7,469 nt of DNA, from positions 1-7,469 of the forward strand of contig JAFZQQ010000357.1 of NCBI GenBank assembly GCA_017620315.1, given 5' to 3'. The stretch comes from Oscillospiraceae bacterium (GTDB taxonomy: Bacteria; Bacillota; Clostridia; Oscillospirales; Oscillospiraceae). The position numbers and the translations under genes were made by a program. The notes below the pieces were generated by a model, which saw only the letters and a program-made list of their open reading frames with translations, was not told the DNA's origin and did not search any database. Numbering within the stretch: the first letter of the stretch is position 1; the number at the start of each line of letters is the position of its first letter. Positions 6,966-7,469 of this stretch are shown piece by piece.

Positions 6966-6972
6966 ATACAGC

Positions 6973-7469
6973 GTGAAGAATCTGAAAAAACTGGTGCTGC
7001 TGCACTCGAACGACATGCACGGAGACTTTCTGGCGGAGAATGTCGACGATAAGCTTGTGGGCGGCGTTTCGCTTCTTTCCGGCTATGTCAGCCGTACCCG
7101 GCAGGAGGAGCCCAACACTCTGTACTGCATAGCGGGCGATATGTTCCGCGGCAGCGTGATCGACCAGGAATTCCAGGGTCTTTCCACCATTGAGATCATG
7201 AACATGATCTCGCCGGATATCGTCACCCTCGGCAACCACGAGACCGATTACGGCGTGGCACACCTGCTGTTTTTGGAAAAGTGCGCCAAGTTCCCCATCG
7301 TCAACGCAAACCTCTATATCAGCACCAACCATGCGCATCTGTTCCGTCCGTACAAGGTACTCGAGGTGGACGGAATGAAGATCCTCTTCATCGGCAAACT
7401 GACCGAGGAGGTCATGGCACAGACAAAAAACGACGGCATGGTCGGCACCTTTGTCAGCGTCGAGGACGC
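6973..7469 (+). CDS. 5'-nucleotidase/UshA-family metallophosphoesterase, N-terminal part (3' end outside window)
   Basis: The first 165 residues of a calcineurin-like metallophosphoesterase of the 5'-nucleotidase / 2',3'-cyclic-nucleotide phosphodiesterase group are present, and the frame stays open to the window edge. Metal ligands are visible in order: Asp14 and His16 in HSNDMHG, Asp56 in AGDMFRGS, and Asn88-His89 in LGNHE. The segment NMISPDIVTLGNHETDYG is typical of the family, although Thr91 stands where Phe is common (GNHEFDYG). KFPIVNANLY (107-115) and YKVLEVDGMKILFIG (127-141) continue the usual fold. The catalytic motif starts at residue 11 with no signal peptide, so this copy looks cytoplasmic, unlike periplasmic UshA. 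Such enzymes release phosphate from nucleotides or related phosphoesters; the exact substrate cannot be read here, and a C-terminal nucleotidase domain would lie beyond the window. The GTG start at 6973 is supported by GGAGG at 6961-6965. An extended -10 promoter upstream suggests its own transcript. Confidence 0.93.
   Translation, partial: MKNLKKLVLLHSNDMHGDFLAENVDDKLVGGVSLLSGYVSRTRQEEPNTLYCIAGDMFRGSVIDQEFQGLSTIEIMNMISPDIVTLGNHETDYGVAHLLFLEKCAKFPIVNANLYISTNHAHLFRPYKVLEVDGMKILFIGKLTEEVMAQTKNDGMVGTFVSVED

Noticed and set aside
6934..7338. Open frame of 134 codons on the - strand opposite the metallophosphoesterase
   Set aside because: The + strand frame has all metal-binding motifs and a ribosome binding site. 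This frame has neither.

Overview
The window is a GC-rich stretch of a Gram-positive-type bacterial chromosome, most likely a member of the Clostridia (an Oscillospiraceae/Ruminococcaceae-like gut Firmicute). This assignment is inference. It rests on a secreted protein with S-layer homology (SLH) repeats, AGGAGG-type ribosome binding sites, GTG and TTG starts, a MacB-type ABC exporter pair, and a 5'-nucleotidase-family protein that lacks a signal peptide. All seven supported genes lie on the + strand and are tightly packed. I see no RNA gene, insertion sequence, CRISPR array, attachment site or origin, and no gene-free stretch longer than about 110 bases.

Bases 1-3681 look like an envelope module. 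They hold the 3' half of a MacB-type ABC ATPase, its FtsX/MacB-type permease 25 bases later, and then, after 29 bases, a secreted 665-residue SLH protein whose last ~460 residues I do not recognise. The spacing suggests one transcript. After a further 46 bases comes a soluble TPR-GGDEF protein (3728-5350, TTG start), a predicted diguanylate cyclase with an intact active site and no inhibitory I-site. It may be the last gene of the same transcript, since no terminator or promoter is visible in front of it.

A second unit starts near 5372 with a promoter (TTGCAT, 17 bases, TATAAT) that drives a small, very acidic helical protein of 86 residues (5424-5684). A strong hairpin at 5722-5751 follows. 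Its 3' T-tract on the + strand is poor, and the next gene starts only 21 bases later. That gene (5773-6867) encodes a macro domain fused through a linker to a C-terminal XRE/lambda-repressor-like helix-turn-helix region. I see no convincing promoter of its own for it, so it may depend on read-through of the hairpin. An extended -10 promoter at 6916-6924 then precedes a 5'-nucleotidase/UshA-family metallophosphoesterase that runs off the right edge.

There is no clear evidence of a complete new system. The parts most worth a second look are the macro-HTH fusion with its hairpin leader and acidic small-protein neighbour, the unknown region of the SLH protein beside an ABC exporter, and the diguanylate cyclase without an I-site. 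The nucleotide-related proteins (GGDEF, macro, nucleotidase) being close together is suggestive only.
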